From Defluviicoccus sp046348835 (lineage in GTDB: Bacteria > Pseudomonadota > Alphaproteobacteria > Rhodospirillales > Defluviicoccaceae), in the NCBI GenBank assembly GCA_046348835.1, contig JAXMDM010000003.1, positions 744,001 through 808,000 of the forward strand: DNA of 64,000 bases, in the 5' to 3' direction. A model generated the notes under the pieces. It did no database searches and had not been told where the DNA came from. It saw nothing but the letters and a program-made list of their open reading frames with translations. The position numbers and the translations under genes are program-made. This document shows positions 1 through 8,331 of the stretch, piece by piece. Every line of letters starts with the position of its first letter. Position 1 is the first letter of the stretch.

Positions 1-200
1 GGCGCCACCACCTCCGCCACCGGCAGCGCCGCGATCTCGTCGAGGCCCATCGTCCCGTAGCGACTGAGCCTTCGGTGCTCCGGCGCCATTTTGCCGGTGC
101 GGTTTTCGAACCGCCACGGCGGATCGGCGAGGACGGTGGCGAACCGCGTCGCCGGCAGGCCGCGGAGGAAGTCGCCCCGCCCATCGGATCGGCCGCTCAT
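1..200 (-). CDS. MT-A70 family adenine methyltransferase (partial, N-terminal 66 residues)
   Basis: Reading leftward from an ATG at 198-200 gives an open frame that runs off the left edge. The visible part contains TVLADPPWRFENRTG followed by a YGTMGLDEIAALPV segment. DPPW is the catalytic motif of MT-A70 N6-adenine methyltransferases, and the Y-x-T-M/L-x-L-D-E-I segment downstream is usual in bacterial members, which methylate DNA or occasionally RNA and often occur in mobile or phage-derived loci. Only the start is present, so neither the target nor the integrity of the gene can be judged. It is divergent from the hydrolase at 387, with a repeat-bearing spacer between them. Confidence 0.75.
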   Translation of the reverse strand, partial: MSGRSDGRGDFLRGLPATRFATVLADPPWRFENRTGKMAPEHRRLSRYGTMGLDEIAALPVAEVVA

Positions 201-235
201 CGTCGCTTCGGGACGCTGTACATGGATCCCATAGT

Positions 236-283
236 CCCATATGTGGGGTGATTGTTCCACGAGATCACCATATGGGGTTGACA
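236..283. promoter_or_regulatory. Paired CCATATG elements in a divergent spacer, candidate operator
   Basis: Two related boxes, CCATATGTGGGGTGA (237-251) and CCATATGGGGTTGA (268-281), lie 31 bp apart, about three helical turns. CCCATATG (236-243) and CATATGGG (269-276) also form a perfect 8-bp inverted repeat. The second box runs into TTGACA (278-283), which resembles a -35 element, but no good -10 sits at normal spacing. The position between two divergent genes fits an operator; the binding protein is unknown. Confidence 0.35.
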
Positions 284-386
284 CGCCGGATGCAACCTAT
301 GCGCTGGCGGCGCTTCTGCGCCGGCGGGAAAGCGCGTATGGTTGCAGGCGTATGGAACAATTGCGGATCGCGGGACGGGAAGACGG

Positions 387-1217
387 ATGCAGCTCGAGGT
401 GATCAGCCGCCGGCCGAAGGGGGCGGCGCAGGCGACGCCGTTGCTGTTCGTGCACGGCGCCTACGGAGGCGCCTGGATATGGGAGGAGCATTTCCTCCCG
501 TACTTCGCCGAACGGGGCTACGCGGCGTACGCGCTGTCGTTGCGCGGCCACGGTCGCAGCGAGGGCAGGGAGCGGCTGGCCTTCGCCCGGCTCGGCGATT
601 ACGTCGCCGACGTTGAGCGGGTGATGGCGGATCTCGACCGGCCGCCGGTCCTCATCGGGCATTCCATGGGCGGCATGGTGGTGCAGAAGGTCCTGCACCG
701 GCGGCGGCTACCGGCGGCGGTGCTGATGGCGTCGGCGCCGCCCCACGGCATGGTTCCGAGCCTGTTCGGGATGATCTGGACCGATCCGGGGCTGTTCTGG
801 GATTTGGCGATGATGGAGGCGGCGGGGGCGGACGGGACGGCCAGTCCGAGCGTCCGCCGCGCGCTCTTCTCCCCTGGGGTGCCGGACGCCGAGGTGGACC
901 GCTACATGCGCCGGTTCCGGGCGGAATCCATCGCCGTGATCCTCGATCTGATGGGACTGGACCTGCCGCCGTCGACGCCTTGCCTGGACATTCCGGTGTT
1001 GGTGCTGGGGGCGGAGGACGATCACTTCGTCTTTCCCGGGGCGGTGGCGGAGACCGCCCGCACCTACCGCACCGAGGGCGAGATTTTTCAGGGAATGGCC
1101 CACGCGATGATGGTGGACCGGCGTTGGCGGGATGTGGCCGAGCGGATCGCCGAATGGCTGTCGACCGCACTCGCGGCCCGCGGCCACCGCCGTCCGTCCG
1201 CCGTCCAGTCGGCCTGA
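387..1217 (+). CDS. Alpha/beta-fold hydrolase
   Basis: A 276-residue protein with a complete alpha/beta-hydrolase fold: the oxyanion-hole strand LLFVHGAYGGAWIW (19-32), the nucleophile elbow GHSMGG with Ser93, an acid in VLGAEDDHF and a catalytic histidine in QGMAHAMM near the C-terminus. The start at 387 is chosen because the fold begins a few residues later and a purine-rich GGACGGGAAG lies just upstream; an in-frame ATG at 342 would add 15 residues with no domain content. The family covers esterases, lipases and C-C hydrolases, and nothing here fixes the substrate. It stands alone, divergent from the MT-A70 gene. Confidence 0.8.
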   Translation: MQLEVISRRPKGAAQATPLLFVHGAYGGAWIWEEHFLPYFAERGYAAYALSLRGHGRSEGRERLAFARLGDYVADVERVMADLDRPPVLIGHSMGGMVVQKVLHRRRLPAAVLMASAPPHGMVPSLFGMIWTDPGLFWDLAMMEAAGADGTASPSVRRALFSPGVPDAEVDRYMRRFRAESIAVILDLMGLDLPPSTPCLDIPVLVLGAEDDHFVFPGAVAETARTYRTEGEIFQGMAHAMMVDRRWRDVAERIAEWLSTALAARGHRRPSAVQSA

Positions 1218-1485
1218 CCGATCGGCTGGACGACCGCCTCGCCGGTGGCGCAACTCCGGCCGCGTGTGTCGTCAGCCCTTGCGGTCGCTGCTGTTCGTCC
1301 GTACCTCCTGCTTGCCGCGGCAGAGGGCCGCGACAGAGGGCGACGTCGTCCGCGGTACGGTCGGTTGACCCGTCGGCGATCAGGTTTTGATTGATTTCAT
1401 CGCCGGCTCTGGTTGATTCGGGCCGGCCGCAGTGAATACGTGGGCGCGGATCCGGCCACACGACTCAGAAGGGAGACCGACGAGA

Positions 1486-2145
1486 GTGACGAACGACGCC
1501 ATGCCCCGACGTCGCTTCCCGAGCGCGGGCGTGCTGGGAATCGCCCTTTGCCTATGCGCTTTCGTATACCTGCTGGTGCCGACGCCGGGACGAGCGGCGA
1601 TGGACGCCGCGTCCGCCCGTTCCTTCATCGAAGGGCTGGCCGACAACGCCATCGCCGCGCTGACGCCGCCCGACATCCCGCAGGCGGAGCGTGAGGCGCG
1701 GGCCCGGGAATTGCTGCGACAGAACTTCGCCGTGGAGACGATCGGCCAATTCGTCCTCGGCCGCTACTGGCGGACGGCCACCCCCGACGAGCGGACCGAG
1801 TACCTCAAGCTGTTCGAGGAACTCATCGTCTCTACCTACGTGGATCGTTTCAAACGCTACACCGGCCAGGGACTGAAGGTGACCGGCAGTGTCGATCAGC
1901 CGGACGGCGACGTGCTGGTCAATTCCGAGATCGAGCGCACGGGTGCCGCACCCGTCTCCATCGCTTGGCGTGTCCGCGACCAGGACGGGCGTCCGCAGAT
2001 CGTCGACGTCATGGTGGAGGGAGTGAGCATGGGCCAGACCCAGCGGTCGGACTTCTCCTCGGTGATCCGCAATTCCGGCGGCAGCCTGGCCGGCCTCCTC
2101 GATGAGATGCGCCAGCGCATTCACGCCAACGGCGACGCCGGCTGA
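1486..2145 (+). CDS. hpnM: Hopanoid-associated MlaC/Ttg2D-family protein HpnM
   Basis: The product has a signal peptide (RRRFPSAG, then a hydrophobic core ending near PGRAAM) followed by an MlaC-type domain: an ARELLRQNF segment, GRYWRTATPDERTEYLKLFEELIVSTY and a C-terminal SDFSSVIRNSGGSLAGLLDEMR. MlaC proteins are periplasmic phospholipid carriers; the homologue next to hopanoid genes is called HpnM and probably moves lipids between membranes. The GTG start at 1486 is preferred because AGAAGGGAG (1468-1476) lies at ideal distance; the ATG at 1432 lacks a site. The stop at 2145 is one base before the hpnC ATG, so the two are co-translated as the first genes of the operon. Confidence 0.85.
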   Translation: MTNDAMPRRRFPSAGVLGIALCLCAFVYLLVPTPGRAAMDAASARSFIEGLADNAIAALTPPDIPQAEREARARELLRQNFAVETIGQFVLGRYWRTATPDERTEYLKLFEELIVSTYVDRFKRYTGQGLKVTGSVDQPDGDVLVNSEIERTGAAPVSIAWRVRDQDGRPQIVDVMVEGVSMGQTQRSDFSSVIRNSGGSLAGLLDEMRQRIHANGDAG

Positions 2146-2146
2146 G

Positions 2147-3034
2147 ATGACCACTGCTCCGCTGAGCGTGGGGGAACCGGCGGGCGCGCACCGGCGGCAG
2201 GAGAACGGGGTCGAGGCCCCTTCCGGCAAAGACGCCGCCTACGAGAACTTCCCCGTCGGGTCGTGGCTGTTGCCGGCGGCCCTGCGTCCCCACGTGGCCC
2301 GCTTCTACGCCTACGCCCGCGCCATCGACGATATCGCCGACAGCCCGGATCTTTCCCCGGACGAGAAGGTCGCCCGCCTCGACGGGTTCGCCCGGGCGCT
2401 GAACGGCGAGGAGGACGATCCCGCCTATGCCAAGGCGCATGCCATGCGCCAGTGCCTCGACGCCACCGGCATCACCCGCCGCCACTGCCTCGACCTGGTC
2501 TCCGCCTTCAAGCAGGACGCGGTGAAGGGACGCTACGCCTCGTGGTCGGAGCTGGTGGATTACTGCGACCGGTCGGCGGCCCCGGTCGGCCGCTTCCTGT
2601 TGGACCTGCACGGCGGCAGCCGCGAGGGCTACGCCGCGTCCGACGCGCTGTGCAATGCCCTGCAGGTCATCAATCACCTGCAGGACTGTCAGGACGACTA
2701 CCGTAAGCTCGATCGGGTCTACCTGCCGCTCGACTGGATGCGGGAGGAGGGGGCGGAGGTCGCCGACCTCAACGGGTCGCGGACGCCGCCGCCGCTCCGC
2801 CGGGTCCTCGATCGCTGCCTCGCCGCCACCGGCGCCTTGCTATCGGAGGCCGAACGCCTGCCGGGCGCCCTGCGCAGCCGCCGTCTGGCGATGGAATCGG
2901 CGGCCATCTTGACCATTGCCCGCGCGCTCGTCCGCCGCCTGCAGGCGGGAGATCCGCTCGCCGGCCGCATTCAGCTCTCCAAGGCGGGGTTCGCCTGGTG
3001 CTGCGCCCGTGGGGCGGTGGCGCAGCTGGTCTGA
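2147..3034 (+). CDS. hpnC: HpnC, squalene/phytoene synthase-like enzyme
   Basis: This 295-residue trans-isoprenyl synthase shows the first aspartate-rich motif in YAYARAIDDIADSPD and the second in QVINHLQDCQDDYRKLDRVYLP. In the bacterial three-enzyme squalene route HpnD makes presqualene diphosphate, HpnC converts it to hydroxysqualene and HpnE reduces this to squalene. The order hpnC-hpnD-hpnE is conserved and distinguishes HpnC from the closely related HpnD. The ATG at 2147 follows the hpnM stop by one base; an upstream in-frame ATG at 2102 lies inside hpnM. Confidence 0.9.
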   Translation: MTTAPLSVGEPAGAHRRQENGVEAPSGKDAAYENFPVGSWLLPAALRPHVARFYAYARAIDDIADSPDLSPDEKVARLDGFARALNGEEDDPAYAKAHAMRQCLDATGITRRHCLDLVSAFKQDAVKGRYASWSELVDYCDRSAAPVGRFLLDLHGGSREGYAASDALCNALQVINHLQDCQDDYRKLDRVYLPLDWMREEGAEVADLNGSRTPPPLRRVLDRCLAATGALLSEAERLPGALRSRRLAMESAAILTIARALVRRLQAGDPLAGRIQLSKAGFAWCCARGAVAQLV

Positions 3035-3100
3035 CGACGGGATGCGGATGCGGATGACGGCGCAGCGGACCGCCGAAGGTCTGCCGAAAGGACGGCGGCG

Positions 3101-3988
3101 ATGACAGGGGGAGCACTGGTGGCGAGGAATGGGCTGGGGGACACGGCGGCGGACGCCGACCGCGATCACGTCGAGGCGGCGGTGCGGCGGTCGGGAACGT
3201 CGTTCTATTGGGCGATGCGGCTGCTGCCGCCGGCCAAGCGCCATGCCATGTTTGCCGTCTACGCGTTCTGCCGCGAGGTGGACGACGTCGCCGACGACGA
3301 GCGACCGCTGGACGCCAAGCGGCGGGAGCTCGCCCGCTGGCGTGACGAGATCGACGCCCTTTACCGCGGACGTCCGGGCAACCCCATCAGTCGCGCCCTC
3401 GCTCCCTGTATCGCCGCTTTCGGCCTCCGTCGGGAGGACTTTCTCGCCGTCGTCGACGGCATGGAGATGGACGCCGAACCGCAGGTGCGCATGCGCGACC
3501 GGGCGGAACTGGCTCTCTATTGCGACCGCGTCGCCGGGGCGGTGGGGCGGATGTCGGTGCGGGTGTTCGGCGTCGCACAGCCGCAGGGCGACCACCTCGC
3601 CGCCTGCGAGGGTGAGGCGCTGCAGCTGACCAATGTCCTCCGCGACCTGAAGGAGGACGCCTTGCGCGACCGGCTTTACCTTCCTGCCGATATGCTGGCG
3701 GAAGCGGGCATCGCCGATCATGCCGACGCCGAGCGCGTCCTCGCCGATCCCGGCATCGCCACCGTCTGCGAGACCCTGGCCGGCGCTGCCCGCCGCCGCT
3801 TCGACGAGGCGACGGCGATGCTCGCCGCGTGCGACCGCCGGCAGGTACGCCCCGCCATCATCATGATGGAGGTTTACCGCCGCACCCTGGTCCGCCTGAT
3901 GCGCCGTGGCTGGACCCGGTGGGCGGAGCCGGTGGCGCTGCCGCCGGCGGAGAAGCTCTGGGTGGCGCTCCGTCACGGCGTGATGTAG
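3101..3988 (+). CDS. hpnD: Presqualene diphosphate synthase HpnD
   Basis: A 295-residue squalene/phytoene synthase-family protein beginning its domain with SGTSFYWAMRLLPPAKRHAMFAVY. The aspartate-rich motifs are FCREVDDVADDE and LTNVLRDLKEDALRDRLYLP, both intact. HpnD condenses two farnesyl diphosphates head to head into presqualene diphosphate. The gene follows hpnC by 66 bp with a GAAAGGA site before the ATG and is followed within 5 bp by hpnE, so it sits in the middle of the operon. The motif set and order leave little doubt about the family; hpnC and hpnD are told apart mainly by order and by the SFY motif. Confidence 0.9.
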   Translation: MTGGALVARNGLGDTAADADRDHVEAAVRRSGTSFYWAMRLLPPAKRHAMFAVYAFCREVDDVADDERPLDAKRRELARWRDEIDALYRGRPGNPISRALAPCIAAFGLRREDFLAVVDGMEMDAEPQVRMRDRAELALYCDRVAGAVGRMSVRVFGVAQPQGDHLAACEGEALQLTNVLRDLKEDALRDRLYLPADMLAEAGIADHADAERVLADPGIATVCETLAGAARRRFDEATAMLAACDRRQVRPAIIMMEVYRRTLVRLMRRGWTRWAEPVALPPAEKLWVALRHGVM

Positions 3989-3993
3989 CGCCC

Positions 3994-5250
3994 GTGCCCG
4001 GTACCGTGCACATCATCGGCGCCGGCCTGTCGGGGCTGACGGCAGCGGTCGATCTTGCCGCCGCCGGGGTGTCCGTCGTCCTCTACGAGGCGGCGCCCTA
4101 CGCCGGCGGCCGCTGCCGCTCCTACGCCGACCCAGTGGTCGGCCGGGTCATCGACAACGGCAACCACCTGGTTCTGAGCGGCAACCGGGCGATCGCCCGC
4201 TATCTCGCCACCATCGGCGCCGGCGACCGTCTTTCCGGGCCGGCACCGGCGGAATTTCCCTTCCTCGATCTGGACTCCGGCCAGCGTTGGTCGGTCAGGC
4301 CGTCGGCCGGACCCGTTCCCTGGTGGATTTTCTCTCCCGCGCGCCGGGTGCCGGGGAGCCGGCCGACCGACTACCTGGCCGGGTTGCGCCTGGCCCGCGC
4401 CCATCCCGACCAGACCGTGGCCGGCTGCCTCGGCAACGGCCCGGTCTTCCGCCGGTTCTGGGAGCCGCTCGCGGTCGGTGTCCTCAACACCCCGGCCGAG
4501 ACCGGCGCGGCGCGATTGCTGTGGCCGGTGCTGCGGGAGACCTTCGGCCGCGGCGAGGCCGCCTGCCGGCCGCTGATCGCCCGCGAGGGCCTCGGCCACT
4601 GCTTCGTCCAGCCGGCGCTCGACTTCCTCGCCGGGCGAGGGGTCACCGTACACCTTGCCAGCCGGGTCCGGGGGATCGAGGTGGCGGGCGATCGCGCCGT
4701 CGCCCTCGCCGTGGCCGACCAGCGCATCGACATCGGACCCGCCGACGCGGTCATCGTCGCGGTACCGGCGCCGGTGGCGGCGGATCTGCTCCCCATCGTC
4801 ACCCCCGATGCCCATGCCGCCATCGTCAACGGCCACTTCCGCCTCGATCGGACCTATCCCGAACCGAGCCTCTTGGGGCTGATCGGTGGCCTCTGCCACT
4901 GGCTTTTCATCCGCGGCGACGTCGCCTCGGTGACCATCAGCGCCGCCGACCACCTCCTCGATCAACCCGCCGGCGAGCTGGCGGCGGCGATGTGGGCGGA
5001 GGTGGCGATCGCCCTCGGCAGCGGCACCCCGGCCGTGGTGCCCCCCTGTCGGGTGGTGCGGGAAAAGCGGGCCACCTTCCGCCAGACCCCCGAGCAGGTT
5101 GCCCGCCGGGCGCGGTGCGAGACGCGATGGCTCAATTTGTTCCTTGCCGGGGATTGGACCGATACCGGCCTCCCGGCCACCCTCGAAGGAAGCGTGCGTT
5201 CGGGCAACAGAGCGGCGGCAAATGCCGGGGCCTTTGCCGCCCGTGCTTGA
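3994..5250 (+). CDS. hpnE: Hydroxysqualene dehydroxylase HpnE
   Basis: A 418-residue flavoprotein of the amine oxidase/phytoene desaturase superfamily. It opens with an FAD-binding VHIIGAGLSGLTAAVDLAAAG followed by YEAAPYAGGRCRSY, and ends with the second flavin-contacting segment NLFLAGDWTDTGLPATLEGSVRSG. HpnE reduces hydroxysqualene to squalene, the substrate of the cyclase encoded next. The GTG at 3994 is chosen as start because the frame upstream lies inside hpnD and the Rossmann motif begins immediately; a second GTG at 4006 is possible. No strong ribosome-binding site is visible, so translational coupling with hpnD is likely. Confidence 0.88.
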   Translation: MPGTVHIIGAGLSGLTAAVDLAAAGVSVVLYEAAPYAGGRCRSYADPVVGRVIDNGNHLVLSGNRAIARYLATIGAGDRLSGPAPAEFPFLDLDSGQRWSVRPSAGPVPWWIFSPARRVPGSRPTDYLAGLRLARAHPDQTVAGCLGNGPVFRRFWEPLAVGVLNTPAETGAARLLWPVLRETFGRGEAACRPLIAREGLGHCFVQPALDFLAGRGVTVHLASRVRGIEVAGDRAVALAVADQRIDIGPADAVIVAVPAPVAADLLPIVTPDAHAAIVNGHFRLDRTYPEPSLLGLIGGLCHWLFIRGDVASVTISAADHLLDQPAGELAAAMWAEVAIALGSGTPAVVPPCRVVREKRATFRQTPEQVARRARCETRWLNLFLAGDWTDTGLPATLEGSVRSGNRAAANAGAFAARA

Positions 5251-5363
5251 CAATGGACCGCATCTGTCGCACCAAAAGCGCACTGTGACATGGGGGTGAC
5301 ACATACGGCACGCCGGTTGCTGCCCTATTCGAAGAAAAGTTACACCACAGAAAGGGACGACGC

Positions 5364-7325
5364 ATGGATGGCGGGAAGGCGCGGATGACCGCCTTGCGGG
5401 CGTGGTTCGAATCCGGCGACGAGGCCCTCGATCATACCATCGAGGATGCCGCCGGCTGGCTTGCCGGCCAGCAGGCGGCCGACGGCCATTGGGTGTTCGA
5501 ACTGGAGGCGGACGCGACGATCCCGTCGGAATACGTGCTCCTCAATCATTTCCTCGGTGAGATCGACGACCCCGTCGAGCAGAAGATGGGCGTCTATCTG
5601 CGTCAAACGCAGGAGGCGCACGGCGGCTGGTCGCTCTATTTCGATGGCCCGCCCGACGTGAGTTGCTCGGTGAAGGCCTACTATGCGCTGAAAATGATCG
5701 GCGACGATGCGGATGCCCAGCACATGCGCCGCGCCCGCGAGGTCATTCTCGACATGGGCGGTGCGGCGCGCGCCAACGTCTTCTGCCGCTACGGCTTGGC
5801 CCTGTTCGGCCAGGTGCCGTGGCGGGCGGTGCCGTTCATCCGCCCGGAGGCGGTGCTGCTGCCAAAATGGGCACCGTTCCATCTGGACAAGGTGTCGTAC
5901 TGGTCACGGACGACGATGGTGCCGCTGTTCGTCGTCGCCGCGTTGAAGCCGAAGGCGAGGAATCCGCGCGGCATCGGTATCCGCGAGCTGTTCACCACCC
6001 CGCCGGAGAAAGAGAAGCACTATCTGGTCAACCCCACCGGCCACTGGCTCGGCAATGTCTTTCTCGCCGCCGACAAGGTCGGCCGTCGCGCCGAGCCGTT
6101 GATCGCGCCGCTGTTGCAGAAGCAGGCGATCGAGCGGGCGATGGAGTTCATTCACGAACGCCTCAACGGCGAGGATGGCCTCGGCGCCATCTTCCCGCCG
6201 ATGGCCAATTCGATGATGGCGATGGATGCCCTCGGCTACCGTCCGGACCATCCGGATCGGCTGATCTGCCGCCGTGCCATTAACAAGCTCATCGTCCATC
6301 GCAGCCAGACCGAAGCCTATCTGCAGCCGTGCGTATCGCCGGTGTGGGATACAGCGCTCGCCATGCACGCCAACCTGGAAGCGGGCGGCGACAACGCGTC
6401 GCGAATCGCCGACAGCGCCCAGTGGCTGCGCGACCGCCAGGTGCTGGACGTGGTCGGCGACTGGGCGGTCAACCGACCCAATGTGCGGCCGGGCGGCTGG
6501 GCCTTCCAGTACGCCAATCCCCACTACCCCGACGTGGACGATACCGCCGCCGTGGTCATGGCGTTGCACCGGGCCGATCCGGAAGGCAATGCCGAATCCA
6601 TCTCCCGCGCCGTCGAGTGGGTGCTGGGGATGCAGAGCCAGAATGGCGGCTGGGGCGCCTTCGATGCCGAGAACGTCCACTACGCCCTCAACAACATCCC
6701 GTTCGCCGATCACGGCGCGCTGCTCGATCCGCCGACCGCCGACGTCACCGGCCGCTGCCTCGGCATGCTGGCGCAGCTGGGCTATGGCCGGGAACATCCG
6801 GCGGTCGCCCGTGGCCTGGCGTTCCTCCGCCACGAGCAGGAACCGGACGGCTCGTGGTTCGGCCGCTGGGGCACCAATTACATATACGGCACCTGGTCGG
6901 TGCTGGTGGCGCTGAATGCCATCGGCGAGGACGCCCAGGCTCCCTACATCCGCAAGGCGGTGGCCTGGTTGAAGGGTCGGCAGCGCGAGGATGGCGGCTG
7001 GGGCGAGGACTGCGCCAGTTATTGGGCCGAGCGCCGCGACGAAGAGGCCAAGGTCAGCATGCCGTCACAGACGGCGTGGGCGCTGCTGGCCCTGATGGCG
7101 GCGGGCGAGGTGGGCAGCACCGCGGTCAAGCGCGGCATCGACTATCTGCTCAGCGCCTCCCGCGACGGCGGAAAGTGGCGGGAGGAGCATTACAACGCCG
7201 TGGGATTCCCGCGCGTCTTCTACCTGCGCTACCATGGTTACAGCGCCTACTTCCCGCTGTGGGCGCTGTCTCGCTATCGCAATCTCTCCCGTAGCAATTC
7301 CAAGCGTCCCCAGCACGGAATCTGA
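5364..7325 (+). CDS. shc: Squalene-hopene cyclase
   Basis: The 653-residue product matches the usual 630-720 length of squalene-hopene cyclases. The protonating DVDD motif is at residues 390-393 (DVDDTAAVV), and several QW repeats are visible (QQAADGHWVF, QNGGWGAF, QREDGGWGEDC, SQTAWALLAL), which brace the alpha/alpha barrels. The enzyme is a monotopic membrane protein that folds squalene into the pentacyclic hopene or hopanol. A GAAAGGGA site (5350-5357) precedes the ATG. The 113-bp gap after hpnE could hold a separate promoter, but same-strand order supports one operon. The later side-chain genes (hpnH, hpnG) are not in this window. Confidence 0.95.
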   Translation: MDGGKARMTALRAWFESGDEALDHTIEDAAGWLAGQQAADGHWVFELEADATIPSEYVLLNHFLGEIDDPVEQKMGVYLRQTQEAHGGWSLYFDGPPDVSCSVKAYYALKMIGDDADAQHMRRAREVILDMGGAARANVFCRYGLALFGQVPWRAVPFIRPEAVLLPKWAPFHLDKVSYWSRTTMVPLFVVAALKPKARNPRGIGIRELFTTPPEKEKHYLVNPTGHWLGNVFLAADKVGRRAEPLIAPLLQKQAIERAMEFIHERLNGEDGLGAIFPPMANSMMAMDALGYRPDHPDRLICRRAINKLIVHRSQTEAYLQPCVSPVWDTALAMHANLEAGGDNASRIADSAQWLRDRQVLDVVGDWAVNRPNVRPGGWAFQYANPHYPDVDDTAAVVMALHRADPEGNAESISRAVEWVLGMQSQNGGWGAFDAENVHYALNNIPFADHGALLDPPTADVTGRCLGMLAQLGYGREHPAVARGLAFLRHEQEPDGSWFGRWGTNYIYGTWSVLVALNAIGEDAQAPYIRKAVAWLKGRQREDGGWGEDCASYWAERRDEEAKVSMPSQTAWALLALMAAGEVGSTAVKRGIDYLLSASRDGGKWREEHYNAVGFPRVFYLRYHGYSAYFPLWALSRYRNLSRSNSKRPQHGI

Positions 7326-7340
7326 CCCGCTGCGGGCGGG

Positions 7341-8039
7341 TCACTGCTGACAGATGCGGCGTAGCGCGTCGGGATCGACCACCCGCAGGCACCCATATCC
7401 CTGCTCGACGATGCCCTCGCCGACGAAGCGCCGGATCAGCCGCTGCAGGGTCGGCAGTGAGACGGCGATCAGTCGCGCCAGCTCCGGCTGAGACAGGGCG
7501 ATCCAGCCGGCCGAATCGGCGCGTGTCGCCGTCTCCAAAACGAGTCTGTCGGCCACCCGCTTATCGGCGGAAGGAATGGCCAGGTTGGTGATCACCTTGA
7601 ACGCGGTGAGGAAGTTCTCGTAGGTCATTTCGTAGAAGTCCGCGTACAGGGCGGGCTCGTCGTGGACCAACCTCTCCAGGTCTTGTGGCGGGAGATGGAT
7701 GGCGGTCGTCGCTTCCGTCGCATGGACGGAGACGAGACGAACGCCTCTGGAAAACAGGGCGAGGTCCCCGAACCAAACGCCTGCCCCGAACCGGTGCATC
7801 ACATAGTCTTCCCCGTCGCCGCGGGGGAAAGAGACGGTGATTGAGCCGCTGACCAGGCCAAAAATGCCGTTGGGGGCATCACCGGCCAGATAGATCGGTT
7901 CGGTATTCCTGAAATTTCGCAGCCGCGCGATGCCGGCCAACCGCCGCCGCGTCGCTTGCGACCGCTGCGAAAGCCACCCACGCGCGGAGAGGACATCCAG
8001 CGCTGCGGCCACGTCGGCATCCTCGGAGTTCATCTCCAT
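7341..8039 (-). CDS. Crp/Fnr-family transcriptional regulator
   Basis: A 232-residue protein with an N-terminal cyclic-nucleotide-binding-like fold (IYLAGDAPNGIFGLVSGSITV and GVWFGDLALFS, about residues 45-110) and a C-terminal winged helix (WIALSQPELARLIAVSLPTLQRLIRRFVGEGIVEQGYG). No cysteine cluster for an Fnr-type iron-sulfur centre is seen. It is convergent with shc, 15 bp apart. Regulation of the hopanoid operon is possible but rests only on position. Two ATG codons (8039 and 8033) could start it. Confidence 0.85.
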   Translation of the reverse strand: MEMNSEDADVAAALDVLSARGWLSQRSQATRRRLAGIARLRNFRNTEPIYLAGDAPNGIFGLVSGSITVSFPRGDGEDYVMHRFGAGVWFGDLALFSRGVRLVSVHATEATTAIHLPPQDLERLVHDEPALYADFYEMTYENFLTAFKVITNLAIPSADKRVADRLVLETATRADSAGWIALSQPELARLIAVSLPTLQRLIRRFVGEGIVEQGYGCLRVVDPDALRRICQQ

Positions 8040-8331
8040 ATCCCATCACTTGATGTGCTGTCGGCCGAGACGACATTGTAAGGCTGCGGCGATGGTTGTG
8101 GGAGGACGTCGATCCGGTGTCATCCGGGCTCTCGCGGTCTTGTCCGTTATAGTGCCGTCGCCGCGTTCGGCAAAGCCGATGGCGAACCGAGGTGCTACGG
8201 TGGACGACGGGGGCGCGCTTCGGCCCGATCGTTCCCCAAACCGATGGCTCGTTGTCGATATGAAGGATTGGCGACGGATCTTTCCTAAGCTAAATCAGTG
8301 GTTTACCGGCAATGCAAATGGGGGCAGTGCG

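Noticed and set aside
278..305. TTGACA as a -35 element for the hydrolase gene
   Set aside because: The only TAT-rich hexamer downstream is at 14-bp spacing, too short for a normal promoter; retained only as part of the repeat element.
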